The notes beneath the pieces are model-generated. The model made no database searches. It saw nothing but the letters and a program-made list of their open reading frames with translations, and was not told the DNA's origin. From contig JAXMFT010000009.1 in the NCBI GenBank assembly GCA_046347635.1, forward strand, positions 130,537 to 194,536: a stretch of DNA of 64,000 bases, in the 5' to 3' direction. Positions 26,508 to 35,781 of this stretch are shown piece by piece. The translations under genes and the position numbers were made by a program. Position 1 is the first letter of the stretch, and each line of letters opens with the position of its first letter. The DNA comes from JAGVSZ01 sp019137045. GTDB taxonomy: Bacteria > Pseudomonadota > Gammaproteobacteria > Burkholderiales > SG8-39.

Positions 26508-28329
26508 GCGAGCGTGCGGGCAGGCGGCGGGGCCGGATCCGGCCGAGGTGGCGCGAGTGCTGGGCGAGGTCGCCGAGCGCTCGTCGAACGTGATCGGGGA
26601 CTTCCTGAAGCGCAACGCCTCCGGCCAGGGCGTGTCGTTCGCCGACGAGCTCGGCATCGCCAAGGCCTTCATGGACATGTGGGCGCAGCTCGCCGCGAAC
26701 CCGGTGGCGCTCGCGCAGGCGCAGCTGAACATGTACCTCGACTACATGCGCCTGTGGCAGAACTCGTGGCTGAAGCTGCTCGGGCAGCCGGCCGCGCCGG
26801 TCGCCGCGCCGGCGCAGAGCGACGCGCGCTTCAAGGACGAGGAGTGGCAGTCGAACTTCGTGTTCGACTACGTGAAGCAGAGCTACCTCATCGCGGCGCG
26901 CCACATCCACGACGTCGTGTCGAACGTCGCGGGCATTCCCGAGGAGTCGAAGAAGAAGGTGGACTTCTTCACCCGCCAGTACGTGGACGCGCTCAGCCCC
27001 TCGAACTTCGCGCTCACCAACCCGCAGGTGCTGCGCGAGACGATGAAGACCGGCGGCCACAACCTGGTCAAGGGCCTGAAGAACCTGCTCGAGGATCTCG
27101 ACGAGGGCGACGGCCAGCTGCGCATCAAGATGACCGACATGAAGGCCTTCAAGGTCGGCGTGAACGTCGCCACCTCGAAGGGGGCCGTCGTCTTCCAGAA
27201 CGAGCTGATGCAGCTCATCCAGTACGACCCGCTCACCGCCGAGCAGTACCGGCGCCCGCTGCTGATCATCCCGCCCTGGATCAACAAGTTCTACATCCTC
27301 GACCTGCGCGAGAAGAACTCCTTCATCCGCTGGGCGACCCAGCAGGGCCACACGGTGTTCGTCGTGTCGTGGGTGAACCCCGACGCGCGCCTCGCGCACA
27401 AGAAGTTCGAGGACTACATGTTCGAGGGCACGCTCGCCGCGCTCGACGCGGTCGAGGCGGCCACCGGCAGCCGCGAGGTCAACGCGATCGGCTACTGCCT
27501 CGGGGGGACGCTGCTCGGCGCGACGCTCGGCTACATGGCGGCGAAGGGCGACGAGCGCGTGAAGAGCGCGACCTTCTTCGTCTCGCTGCTCGATTTCTCG
27601 GTCCCGGGCGAGCTCGGCGTCTTCATCGACGAGAGGCAGGTCGAGAACCTCGAGAAGAAGATGAACGAGCGCGGCTTTCTCGAGGGCTCCGAGATGGCCA
27701 CCACGTTCAACATGCTGCGCTCGAACGACCTCATCTGGTCGTTCGTGATCAACAACTACCTGATGGGCAAGGAGCCGTTCCCCTTCGACCTGCTGTACTG
27801 GAACTCCGACTCCACGCGCATGCCCGCGTCGATGCACAGCTTCTACCTGCGCAACATGTACCTGCACAACCGGCTGCGCGAACCGGGGGGCATCGCGCTC
27901 GGCGGCGTGCCGATCGACCTCGCGCGGGTGAAGGTGCCGGCCTATTTCATCTCCACCGTGGAAGACCACATCGCCCCCTGGCGCTCGACCTACCTCGGCG
28001 CGCGCGTCCTGGGCGGGCCGGTGCGCTTCGTGCTGGGCGGCTCCGGCCACATCGCCGGCATCGTCAACCCGCCCGCGGCGAACAAGTACGGGTTCTGGAC
28101 CAACGACGCGCTGCCCGACACGCCCGAGGCGTTCCAGCAGTCCGCCCGCCGGAACGAGGGCTCGTGGTGGCCCGACTGGCAGGCGTGGATCGACGCGCTC
28201 AACGCGGGCGAGAAGGTGCCCGCGCGCACGCCGGGCGACGGCCAGCTCGCGCGGCTGGAGGCCGCCCCGGGGTCGTACGTGGCGCTGCGCCTCGACGCGG
28301 GAGCGCGCGCCGACCCCCCGAAGGCGTGA
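26504..28329 (+). CDS. phaC: Class I poly(3-hydroxyalkanoate) synthase
   Basis: The protein of about 608 residues carries the PhaC N-terminal domain (YVDALSPSNFALTNPQVL) and the alpha/beta-hydrolase core: LLIIPPWINKFYILDL, the lipase-box-like GYCLGG with catalytic Cys, DFSVPGELGVFIDE, VEDHIAPW and GGSGHIAGIVNPP for the His. The best start is ATG 26,504, preceded by a strong GGGAGGGG ribosome site. One base appears to be missing near 26,518-26,521, after which the frame of the whole enzyme is open. It polymerises 3-hydroxyacyl-CoA into PHA granules. No phaA, phaB or phasin gene is adjacent, although the thiolase at 22,087 could supply precursors. Confidence 0.93.
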
Positions 28330-28354
28330 GGCCGCCACCGCGCGGGCGGGCGAC

Positions 28355-29314
28355 GTGAGGCCGGTGCCGGGCGCCTCGCCCGGGCTCTACCTCCGGCTCG
28401 TGCTGATGGCTGCCTGCTGGGGCGGCCAGTTCGTCGCCGGTCGCGTCGCCGCCCCGCTGCTGCCGCCGTTCACCGCCGGGGCGCTGCGCCTCGCGACCGC
28501 GATCGTCATCCTCCTTGCGCTCGTGCGCGTGCTCGAAGGCGGGCTGCCGCGCCCGGACGCGCGCGGGCTCGCGCTGCTCGCGGCCCTCGGGTTCACCGGC
28601 GTGTTCGCGTGGAACGCGTGCTTCTTTCCCGCGCTCGAGCGCGTGCCGGCGGGGCGCGGGGCGCTGATCATGGCGCTCAACCCGATCGGGACCGCGCTCG
28701 GGATGTGGCTCATCTTCCGCGAGCGGCTCTCGCGCGGCCGGTGGGCCGGGATCGCGCTCGCGCTCGTGGGCGCGGCGATCGTGATCGCGCGCGGCGACCT
28801 CCCGTCGCTCTTCTCCGGCGCGCTCGGCACGGGCGAGCTGCTGCTGTTCGGCAGCGTGCTCGGGTGGGTGAGCTATACGCTGATCGGGCGCGGCGTTCTC
28901 GGCCGCGTCTCGCCGCTCGCGATGACCACCTGGGCCGCGCTGCTCGGCGGGGGGATGCTCGCGCTCGCGGCGCTGTTCGAGCGGCCCTGGGCCGCGGTCG
29001 CCGACCTGCCCGCGCGCGGCTGGCTCGCGATCACCTACATCGGGATCTTCGGGACGGTGCTGGCGTTCCTCTTCTTTTCCGAGGGCGTGCGGCGCATCGG
29101 CCCGTCGCGCACCGCGATCTTCATCAACTTCGTGCCGGTGTTCGGGGTCGCGTTCTCCGCGCTCTTCCTCGGCGAGCCCATCCTCGCCAGCATGGTCATC
29201 GGCGGCCTGATGGTCATCGGCGGGGTCCTGCTGACGACCCGACCCTCGCCGGCGGCTGCGCCGCGCCGGGTGCGCGCGCAGCGCGCAGGCGCCGGGATGC
29301 GGCCGGGAGAGTGA
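28355..29314 (+). CDS. EamA/DMT-family transporter
   Basis: This is a 319-residue inner-membrane protein with about ten hydrophobic segments arranged as two EamA repeats. The first ends near MALNPIGTALGMWLIFRERL and the second near FVPVFGVAFSALFLGEPI. Members export small metabolites such as amino acids. The start is GTG at 28,355, 25 bp after phaC on the same strand. The last 30 residues are Arg/Ala-rich and cytoplasmic. The substrate is not predictable. Confidence 0.88.
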   Translation: MRPVPGASPGLYLRLVLMAACWGGQFVAGRVAAPLLPPFTAGALRLATAIVILLALVRVLEGGLPRPDARGLALLAALGFTGVFAWNACFFPALERVPAGRGALIMALNPIGTALGMWLIFRERLSRGRWAGIALALVGAAIVIARGDLPSLFSGALGTGELLLFGSVLGWVSYTLIGRGVLGRVSPLAMTTWAALLGGGMLALAALFERPWAAVADLPARGWLAITYIGIFGTVLAFLFFSEGVRRIGPSRTAIFINFVPVFGVAFSALFLGEPILASMVIGGLMVIGGVLLTTRPSPAAAPRRVRAQRAGAGMRPGE

Positions 29315-29408
29315 CTGCGCGCGCGGTAGCCGCGCCGCCGGCGGTGCTAGAGTTTCGGGCGCGTCCGGCCGGGCACGGGCCGGCGGGCGCACCCCCCGGA
29401 GGACGGCG

Positions 29409-30464
29409 ATGAAGTTCCTGTGGCCCCAAGCCCTCTGGCTCCTCCTCGCGGCGCCGGCGCTCGTCGGCGCCTACCTGCTGCTGCTGCGCCGGAAGAAGAA
29501 GACGGCGCTGCGGTACGCGAGCCTGGGCCTGATCAAGGCCGCGCTCGGGCCGGGGCAGCGGATCCGGCGGCACGTGCCGCCGGCGCTCTTCCTGCTCGCG
29601 CTCGTGGCCGCGGTCCTCGCGCTCGCGCGCCCGACCGCCGTGCTCACGCTGCCCTCGGAGCAGCGCACCATCATCCTCGCGATCGACGTCTCGCTCAGCA
29701 TGCGTGCGTCCGACGTCGAGCCGAGCCGCCTCCAGGCGGCGCAGGAGGCGGCGAAGGCGTTCGTGCTGGAGCAGCCCGCGGACGTGCGCATCGGCATCGT
29801 GTCCTTCGCCGGCACCGCGTCGGTCGTGCAGGCGCCCACGCGCAACCGGGAGGACCTGGTCGCGGCGGTCGACCGCCTGCAGCTGCAGCGGCACACGGCG
29901 ATCGGCAGCGGGATCATCGTCGCGCTCGCCGCGCTGTTCCCCGACGCCGGGATCGACCTCGAGTCGCTCCTCTTCGGCGGACGGCCGGGGCGCGACGGCG
30001 ACCGTCCGATCGCGGGCGACGGGGCGCGCAGGCCCGAGCCGAAGCCGTTCGCGCCGGTGCCGGCCGGCTCGCACCCGTCCGCGGCGATCATCCTCCTCAC
30101 CGACGGGCGCCGGACGATGGGGCCGGACCCGGTGGACGCCGCGCGCATGGCGGCGGAACGCGGCGTGCGCGTCTACACCGTCGGCTTCGGCACGGTCGCG
30201 GGCGGCATGGCCGACGTCGGGGGCTGGTCGATCTACATGCGCTTCGACGAGGAGACGCTCAAGGCCGTCGCCGACGTCACCAAGGCCGAGTACTTCCACG
30301 CCGGCAGCGCCGCGGACCTGAGGAAGGTGTACCAGCAGCTCAACACGCAGTTCGTGCTCGAGCGCAAGGAAACCGAGGTCGGCGCGATCGCCGCCGCGGT
30401 CGCGAGCCTGCTCGTCCTCGCGGCCGCGGCGCTCTCGGTGCTGTGGTTCAACCGGAGCGCGTGA
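29409..30464 (+). CDS. VWA-domain membrane protein, BatA/BatB-like
   Basis: The 351 residues begin with two membrane segments (LWPQALWLLLAAPALVGAYL and a second near 55-75). A von Willebrand A domain follows, whose metal site DVSLSM (DxSxS) is near residue 97 and whose threonine and aspartate positions fall in TAIGSG and LLTDGRR. A third hydrophobic segment is at the C terminus. The architecture matches BatA/BatB of aerotolerance clusters, usually partnered with a MoxR ATPase. None is encoded here, so this is an orphan copy. An insertion of about 30 residues rich in Gly, Pro and Arg sits inside the domain near 190-220. Confidence 0.85.
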   Translation: MKFLWPQALWLLLAAPALVGAYLLLLRRKKKTALRYASLGLIKAALGPGQRIRRHVPPALFLLALVAAVLALARPTAVLTLPSEQRTIILAIDVSLSMRASDVEPSRLQAAQEAAKAFVLEQPADVRIGIVSFAGTASVVQAPTRNREDLVAAVDRLQLQRHTAIGSGIIVALAALFPDAGIDLESLLFGGRPGRDGDRPIAGDGARRPEPKPFAPVPAGSHPSAAIILLTDGRRTMGPDPVDAARMAAERGVRVYTVGFGTVAGGMADVGGWSIYMRFDEETLKAVADVTKAEYFHAGSAADLRKVYQQLNTQFVLERKETEVGAIAAAVASLLVLAAAALSVLWFNRSA

Positions 30465-30474
30465 GCGCGCCGCG

Positions 30475-31242
30475 CTACGCGGGCGGGTTGCGCGGCTTGC
30501 GGGGCGCGCGCGCGAAAGCGCGGTCGTAGGCCCAGTTCGGCAGGCGGCGCAGCAGCGCGCCGACGAGCGCCATCTGCCACGGCACCACGGCGAAGGCGCG
30601 GCGGGCGTCGATGACGCGCGCCATGCGGCGCGCGGCCGCATCGGGTGCGAGGATGAACGGCATCGGATACCGGTTCACGCGCGTCATCGGGGTGTCGACG
30701 TAGCCGGGGCAGAGCGTGACGACGGCCACGCCGCTGCCGGCGAGCTCGACCCGGAGGCTTTCGAGCCACGCGATCGCGGCCGCCTTGGACGCCGAGTATG
30801 CGCCGGAGCCGGGCAGGCCCCGGAACCCGGCCACGCTGGCGATCCCGACCAGAGTGCCCGCGCCGCGCGCGCGCATCGGCTCGACGAAGGGCTGGAGCGA
30901 GGCGGCGAGCCCCACGACGTTCGTGCGCAGGATGCGCTCGAGGGTCGCGAGATCCTCGGCCGCGCCGCCCGAGGTGCCGGTCGAGATGCCCGCGTTGGCG
31001 ATGACGAGATCGGGGAGGCCGCTGCGCGCGACGAAGTCCGCGGCGGCCGTGCGGACCGCGGCGGCGTCGGCGACGTCCGCGCAGTACGTGGCCGCGGGGA
31101 CGCCGAGCTCCTGCGCCAGCGCCGCGAGCGGCGCCGCGCGGCGCGCGAGGAGGCCGAGGGCGGCGCCTTGCCGCGCATAGTGCCGGGCGAGCGCGGCGCC
31201 GATGCCGCTCGAGGCCCCGGTGATGAAGACCGTGCGCGGAAT
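30475..31242 (-). CDS. Short-chain dehydrogenase/reductase without a canonical start codon
   Basis: This is an SDR of about 255 residues. The NAD(P) loop TVFITGASSGIGAALAR is followed by NAG (VIANAGIS), the SVAGFRG serine region and the YSASK catalytic Tyr/Lys. The open frame upstream of the loop, back to a stop codon inside dsbA, contains no ATG, GTG or TTG. The coordinate uses an ATT just before PRTVFITG; an ATC 6 bases upstream is the other option. A GAGGAAG ribosome-like site sits in the right place. Either a rare start or a base error is present. It lies 22 bp downstream of dsbA and converges on the VWA gene. The substrate is unknown. Confidence 0.78.
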   Translation of the reverse strand: MPRTVFITGASSGIGAALARHYARQGAALGLLARRAAPLAALAQELGVPAATYCADVADAAAVRTAAADFVARSGLPDLVIANAGISTGTSGGAAEDLATLERILRTNVVGLAASLQPFVEPMRARGAGTLVGIASVAGFRGLPGSGAYSASKAAAIAWLESLRVELAGSGVAVVTLCPGYVDTPMTRVNRYPMPFILAPDAAARRMARVIDARRAFAVVPWQMALVGALLRRLPNWAYDRAFARAPRKPRNPPA

Positions 31243-31264
31243 CGGGATCTGCTGCTGCGGGGGC

Positions 31265-31909
31265 CTACTTCCTCGCCGGCGCCGCGGCGAGGTCCTTGCG
31301 CGCCTGCCCGATCAGCGCGTCCGCGGTGTCGAGCATCCGCTGCGCGCTGCCGCCCGCGGCCACCAGGTAGCGGCCGTTGACCATGAGCGCCGGCACGCCG
31401 TCGATGCGCGCGTCGCGCACGAGCTGCTCGGCGCGCTTGAGCCGGCTCTCGACCGCGAAGGACTTGAGCGCGGCCTGGAACTTGGCCACGTCGACGCCCT
31501 GCTTGCCGAGCCACTCGCCGAGCTGGCGCTCGTCGGTGATGCGCAGGCGGTCCTTGTGGATGGCGTCCATCAGCGGCTTGTGCAGCTTGTTCTCGAGGCC
31601 CATCGACTCGAGCGCGTAGAACACGCGCGCGCTGATCTTCCAGCGCTCGTTGAACGTCGCCGGCACGCGCCTGAACTGGACGTCCTGGGCGAGCTTCGGA
31701 ACCCAGCGCTCGAGCAGCGGCTCGAGGTCGTAGCAGTGCGGGCACTCGTACCAGAAGAACTCCACCACCTCGATCTTGCCCGGGGTGTCGGTGGCGATCG
31801 GCGGCTCGATGTGGAGGAAGGGCGCCTGCTGCGGCTGGGCGAGCGCGGCGCTCGCGAGCGCCGCGGCGGCGGCGAGCGCGGCGAGCGCGCGCGGGATTCG
31901 TGCGGTCAT
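31265..31909 (-). CDS. dsbA: Periplasmic thiol:disulfide oxidoreductase DsbA
   Basis: This is a 214-residue protein with a signal peptide (cleavage after ASAALA). The active site CPHC sits in FFWYECPHCYDLEP near residue 56, and the cis-proline loop is in IDGVPALMVNGRY near 172. It introduces disulfides into exported proteins such as the secreted hydrolase and outer-membrane proteins in this window. It follows the SPOR-domain gene by 12 bp, and the set argS-SPOR-dsbA-SDR looks like one transcription unit. Confidence 0.94.
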   Translation of the reverse strand: MTARIPRALAALAAAAALASAALAQPQQAPFLHIEPPIATDTPGKIEVVEFFWYECPHCYDLEPLLERWVPKLAQDVQFRRVPATFNERWKISARVFYALESMGLENKLHKPLMDAIHKDRLRITDERQLGEWLGKQGVDVAKFQAALKSFAVESRLKRAEQLVRDARIDGVPALMVNGRYLVAAGGSAQRMLDTADALIGQARKDLAAAPARK

Positions 31910-31921
31910 GGTGATGTCCCT

Positions 31922-32491
31922 TCAGTTCTTGATCTTGACGAGCGAGGCGTCGATCGCGTTCTGCGCGAGCGTCTGGCGCACGCGGTTGATCTCGTCGAGC
32001 TGGGTGTACGGCCCGAGGCGGACGCGGTACCAGGTTCCCTTGTCGGGCAGGTTGGCCGGCTCGACGCTCGCCTGCAGCCCGATTAACGCAAGACGCGCCT
32101 TCAGGTTGTCCGCGTCGGCCGGATTCTGGAACGCCCCGGCCTGGACGAAGTACACGTCGCGCGGGGCGCCCGGCGCCTGCTTCGCGGCCGCGCTCCTCAG
32201 CTCGCGCTCGGTGACCGGTTCCTCCTGGCCCGGCAGGATCTTGTAGAAGTCGAACTTCGGCTTCTCCGCCGCGCCGGCCTTCGCCGCCTCGGCGAGCTTC
32301 TGGTCGGCGTGCGGCGGCGTCGCGCGCGGCGCCTGCCCCTTGTGCAGGAACGGCACCGGCGCGTTGGTCACGTAGATGGCCGCGACGGTGGCCACCGCGA
32401 GCCCGAGCACCAGGCCGATGAAGATGCCGAGCAGGGTGCCGCCGACGGGCTTGCGTTTCTTCTCGCGCGGGCGCGGCTTGTAATCTTTCAC
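31922..32491 (-). CDS. SPOR-domain membrane protein (FtsN-like)
   Basis: The 189 residues comprise a basic cytoplasmic N terminus (KPRPREKKRKP), one transmembrane helix near 17-45, a Pro/Ala/Lys linker, and a C-terminal SPOR domain (VYFVQAGAFQNPADADNLKA through WYRVRLGPYTQLDEI). The SPOR domain binds denuded peptidoglycan at the division septum. The argS-SPOR order is common in betaproteobacteria. The gene starts 11 bp after argS. Confidence 0.9.
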   Translation of the reverse strand: MKDYKPRPREKKRKPVGGTLLGIFIGLVLGLAVATVAAIYVTNAPVPFLHKGQAPRATPPHADQKLAEAAKAGAAEKPKFDFYKILPGQEEPVTERELRSAAAKQAPGAPRDVYFVQAGAFQNPADADNLKARLALIGLQASVEPANLPDKGTWYRVRLGPYTQLDEINRVRQTLAQNAIDASLVKIKN

Positions 32492-32502
32492 GGCGGGCGG
32501 CG

Positions 32503-34155
32503 CTACATCCGTTCCGGGGCGCTCACGCCGAGCACGGCGAGGCCGATTGCGAGCACCTGCCGCACGGCCGCCGAGAGCGCAAGTCGCGCGAGCCGCACGC
32601 CGTCCTCGGGGACGAGGACGCGCACCGCATTATAGTAACTGTGGAATTCGCCGGCCAACTCGCGCAGGTAGAACGCGACCAGGTGCGGGGCGAGCTCGGC
32701 CGCGGCGGTCTCCAGCACGTCGGGGAAGTCGCCGAGCCGGGCGGCGAGCGCGAGCTCGCGCGGCTCGGCGAGCGCGTCGAGCGCGACGCGTGCGAGCCCC
32801 GCGGGGTCCGCCGGGTCGCCGGGAAAGCGCCCGCGCGCCTCCGCCAGCATGCGGCAGATGCGCGCATGGGCGTACTGCACGTAGTAGACCGGGTTCTCCT
32901 CCGACTGCGACTGCGCGAGATCGACGTCGAACGTGAACTCGGTGTCGCCCTTGCGCGCGGCGAGGAAGAAGCGCACCGCGTCGCGCCCCACCTCGTCGAT
33001 CAGCTCGCGCACCGTGAGGTAGCTGCCGGCGCGCTTGGAGATCTTCATCTCCGCGCCGCCCTTCATCACCGTCACCATCTTGTGCAGGACGTAGTCGGGG
33101 TAGCCGGCCGGGATGCCGAGCCCGAGCGCCTGCAGCCCCGCGCGCACGCGCAGGACGGTGCTGTGGTGGTCCATGCCCTGCACGTTGATCACCTTGCCGA
33201 AGCCGCGCTCCCACTTGGTCACGTGGTAGGCCACGTCGGGGACGAAGTACGTGTACCCGCCGTCGGACTTGCGCATCACGCGGTCCTTGTCGTCCCCGTA
33301 GTCGGTGGTGCGCAGCCACAGGCGCCGTCCTTCTCGTAGGTCCTGCCGGAGGCATTCGACCAGGGCGACCGTCGCCTCGACGCGGCCGTCCGGCGTAGAG
33401 GAGCTCTCCAGGTAGTAGTTGTCGAACCGGACGCCGAAAGCCTGCAGGTCGGCGTCCTGCTCACCAGCGCGGCCGCGCGAAGCGGCGGATCGACTCGATG
33501 TCGCCCAGGTCGTGGCCGACCTCGTCGATAGGCCTGGGCGATCTCCTTGATGTAGTCGCCGTGGTAGCCGTCCTCGAGGGAAGGGCGCGTGCTCGCCGAG
33601 CAGCGCCTGCGCACGCGCGCGCACCGACACCGCGAGGTTCTGGATCTGCTGGCCGGCGTCGTTGTAGTAGAACTCGCGCGTCACGCGCCACCCCTGGCGT
33701 TCGAGCAGGGCGGCGATCGCGTCGCCGAGCGCGGCCTGCCGGCCGTGACCGACGTGCAGCGGCCCGGTGGGGTTCGCGGACACGAACTCGACCATCGCGG
33801 CCGCGCCCCGGCCGTGGTCGGAACGGCCGTAGTCGGCGCCGCGCTCGAGGATCGCCCGCACGACCCGCTGCTTGGCGGGCGGCCGGAGGCGGAAGTTGAT
33901 GAACCCCGGGCCGGCGATCTCGGGCGGCTCGATCCAGTCGGACGCGGGCAGCGCCGCGACGAGCCGCTCTGCGACCTTGCGCGGCGGTGCCCCGAGCGTC
34001 TTGGCGACCTGCAGCGCTACGGTCGTCGCAAAGTCCCCGTGCGCGGGGTCGCGCGGGCGCTCGATCGCGACCGCGCCCGCCTGGACGGACGGCGCGATCC
34101 CGGCGAGGGCGCGGGCGACGAGCTCGGTGAGATGGGCGCGGATCTCGGCGGACAT
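32503..34155 (-). CDS. argS: Arginyl-tRNA synthetase, interrupted by several frameshifts
   Basis: The class I signatures are intact: FVSANPTGPLHVGHGRQAA (HIGH region) near residue 122 and MKISKRAGSYLT (KMSKS region) near 345. The C-terminal anticodon-binding domain ends GVSAPERM. Between about 33,300 and 33,600 the conserved sequence hops between frames. EDGYHGDYIKEIAQAYR, DEVGHDLGDIESIRRFA and ASGRTYEKDGA each lie in a different frame from their neighbours, so at least four or five small indels are clustered there. Net length is nearly normal (551 codons). Because argS is essential and single-copy, these are almost certainly sequence errors. Confidence 0.93.
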   Translation of the reverse strand: MSAEIRAHLTELVARALAGIAPSVQAGAVAIERPRDPAHGDFATTVALQVAKTLGAPPRKVAERLVAALPASDWIEPPEIAGPGFINFRLRPPAKQRVVRAILERGADYGRSDHGRGAAAMVEFVSANPTGPLHVGHGRQAALGDAIAALLERQGWRVTREFYYNDAGQQIQNLAVSVRARAQALLGEHAPFPRGRLPRRLHQGDRPGLSTRSATTWATSSRSAASRGRAGEQDADLQAFGVRFDNYYLESSSTPDGRVEATVALVECLRQDLREGRRLWLRTTDYGDDKDRVMRKSDGGYTYFVPDVAYHVTKWERGFGKVINVQGMDHHSTVLRVRAGLQALGLGIPAGYPDYVLHKMVTVMKGGAEMKISKRAGSYLTVRELIDEVGRDAVRFFLAARKGDTEFTFDVDLAQSQSEENPVYYVQYAHARICRMLAEARGRFPGDPADPAGLARVALDALAEPRELALAARLGDFPDVLETAAAELAPHLVAFYLRELAGEFHSYYNAVRVLVPEDGVRLARLALSAAVRQVLAIGLAVLGVSAPERM

Positions 34156-34340
34156 GGGCGGAACGCGTGTTGCGCCGCGGGAAGGCCGCGGATTATACCG
34201 GACCCCCCTCCCCGAACCGCCGGAACGGCGTCACGCGCCGCAGCGGCGCGGGGCGCCTGGCGACGGCATGATCGAGATCAAACCGCTTTGCCGGCCGGGC
34301 GCTCAATCTTGTGCGGTACGGTAGCCGGAAGGAAACGGCC

Positions 34341-34706
34341 ATGTCGGAAGCGATTGCCGGAGTGTTGATCGCCGCGGCCCTCCTCGCGCTCGCGGTGGTC
34401 GCGGGGCGCGCCCTGTGGGTGATCTGGCGCGGAGCGATGATCCAGGAGCGCCCGCTGCTGATGCACCGCATGCTCAAGCGCCAGGGCGTGTCGATCGACG
34501 GGGTGGAGGACTACGCCGCGCTCGAGCAGGCCTGCCGCGCGGCGCGGCGCTGCGTCGCCTGCCGCGACGTCGAGCTCTGCAAGGCGTGGCTCGACGCCGG
34601 CAAGACGCAGGGGTACGAGGCCTTCTGCCCGAACTGCGAGTTCATCGAGCGGCTCAAGACCAAGGGCGAGGAAGCGGCGGCCAGGTCCGCCGTCCCGAAC
34701 GCCTAG
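34341..34706 (+). CDS. DUF6455 family protein
   Basis: This is a 121-residue protein. An N-terminal membrane helix (IAGVLIAAALLALAVVAG) is followed by a small cysteine-bearing domain with CRAARRCVACRDVELCKAWL and FCPNCEFIERL. The Cys-x2-Cys-x5-Cys and Cys-x2-Cys spacing is that of DUF6455, often found near redox or haem proteins. The start at 34,341 has a GGAAGGAAA ribosome site; an upstream in-frame ATG has none. Metal or haem binding is plausible but unproven. It is divergent from argS across 185 bp. Confidence 0.82.
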   Translation: MSEAIAGVLIAAALLALAVVAGRALWVIWRGAMIQERPLLMHRMLKRQGVSIDGVEDYAALEQACRAARRCVACRDVELCKAWLDAGKTQGYEAFCPNCEFIERLKTKGEEAAARSAVPNA

Positions 34707-34725
34707 TCGCGCGCATCCACCGCGC

Positions 34726-35154
34726 TCACGTCCGGCCCGAGGGCCGGTCGCGCGACGGGATGCGGGCCATCCAGATCGCCAGCAGCACGCCGAAGACGGC
34801 GAGCGCCGCCTGCACGCGGCGGTCCTCGACGGCGAAGACGATCGAGGCCGCAAGCGTGGCCGCCATCAGCGCGATCGCCGTCCACTTGGTGCGATACGGG
34901 ATCGACCGGTGGCGGCGCCACTCCAGGATCGTCGGCCCGAACGCGCGGTTGTTGAGCAGGGCGTTGTAGAACCGCGTCGAGGCGCGCGCGAAGCACGCCG
35001 CCGCGAGCAGCATGAACGGCGTGGTCGGCAGGACCGGCAGGAACGCCCCGAGTATGCCCAGGCCGACGAAAGCGATGCCCGCCACGACCAGCGCCACGCG
35101 CACCGCGCGCGACGGGTGCACGGCGGTCTCGTGGCTGTAGTCCTGCGGGGTCAT
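34726..35154 (-). CDS. DUF454 (YbaN) family inner-membrane protein
   Basis: The 142 residues carry the family core GILGAFLPVLPTTPFMLLAA and FNNR-like YNALLNNRAFGPTILEWR, which are diagnostic of YbaN/DUF454. Two to three transmembrane helices are visible, with a basic C terminus. Function is unknown across the family; some members are linked to iron or haem homeostasis. It is convergent with the DUF6455 gene (19 bp). Confidence 0.87.
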   Translation of the reverse strand: MTPQDYSHETAVHPSRAVRVALVVAGIAFVGLGILGAFLPVLPTTPFMLLAAACFARASTRFYNALLNNRAFGPTILEWRRHRSIPYRTKWTAIALMAATLAASIVFAVEDRRVQAALAVFGVLLAIWMARIPSRDRPSGRT

Positions 35155-35235
35155 CGGACGCGCGGCGGGAAGGCGCGCCCGACTGTAATGCGCCGGCGGG
35201 CCGGGGGCAACCGGCCCGCCGCGCCCTGCGGCCGC

Positions 35236-35781
35236 TCAGCGCGCCGCCGCCTCCGCGCTCTTCCCCACCGGGGCGACCACGGCCGGCTTCTGCGCGCCGA
35301 GCGCGGCGACGTCGCCCGCGACCTCGCCGCCTTCCTCGATCACGATCCGGCCGTAGCGGATCTTGCCGGACACCTTTCCGCTGGGATGGATCACGAGCTG
35401 CCTGCGGCAGGTCAGCTCGCCGTCGAAGCGCCCGCGGATCTCCGCGATGTCGACGCCCACCGTGCCGTGGAACGACCCGTTCTCGGCGATCTGCATCACC
35501 CGGCTGTCCATCGAGGCCTCGACCCGGCCCTCGACCACGAGCGTGTCGCAATCGGTGATCTCGGCGCCCTTCAGCTTGATGTCCGGGCCGACGATGAGGC
35601 GGCTGCCCTTGGTCTCTTCGGCCTTCGCGCGCGGCGCCTCGGGCTCGGGGGGCGGCGCTTCGCTGCGCACCGGCTCGGGCTGGGCGGGGGCGGCAGGCTG
35701 ATTGGCCGCCGGCAGGTCGAAGCTGCGGCTCTCGCGCCGCTGGCGGTCGGCCGGGTTGAACAGCCCTTGTCGATTCAGCAT
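35236..35781 (-). CDS. Bactofilin-type polymer-forming protein
   Basis: This is a 181-residue protein. A disordered Pro/Ala/Glu-rich N-terminal third is followed by the right-handed beta-helix repeat domain (LIVGPDIKLKGAEI, DTLVVEGRVEASM, GVDIAEIRGRFDGELTCR, GKIRYGRIVIEEGGEVAGDV). Bactofilins polymerise without nucleotides and shape cell-wall or surface structures. The start at 35,781 (MLNRQGLFNP) follows an AAGGAGGA ribosome site. An upstream in-frame ATG at 35,802 lacks one. Confidence 0.88.
   Translation of the reverse strand: MLNRQGLFNPADRQRRESRSFDLPAANQPAAPAQPEPVRSEAPPPEPEAPRAKAEETKGSRLIVGPDIKLKGAEITDCDTLVVEGRVEASMDSRVMQIAENGSFHGTVGVDIAEIRGRFDGELTCRRQLVIHPSGKVSGKIRYGRIVIEEGGEVAGDVAALGAQKPAVVAPVGKSAEAAAR

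Noticed and set aside
25306..28329. A genuine bifunctional MBL-PhaC enzyme
   Set aside because: The conserved MBL C terminus and the phaC start with its ribosome site lie in another frame; two indels explain the merged frame.
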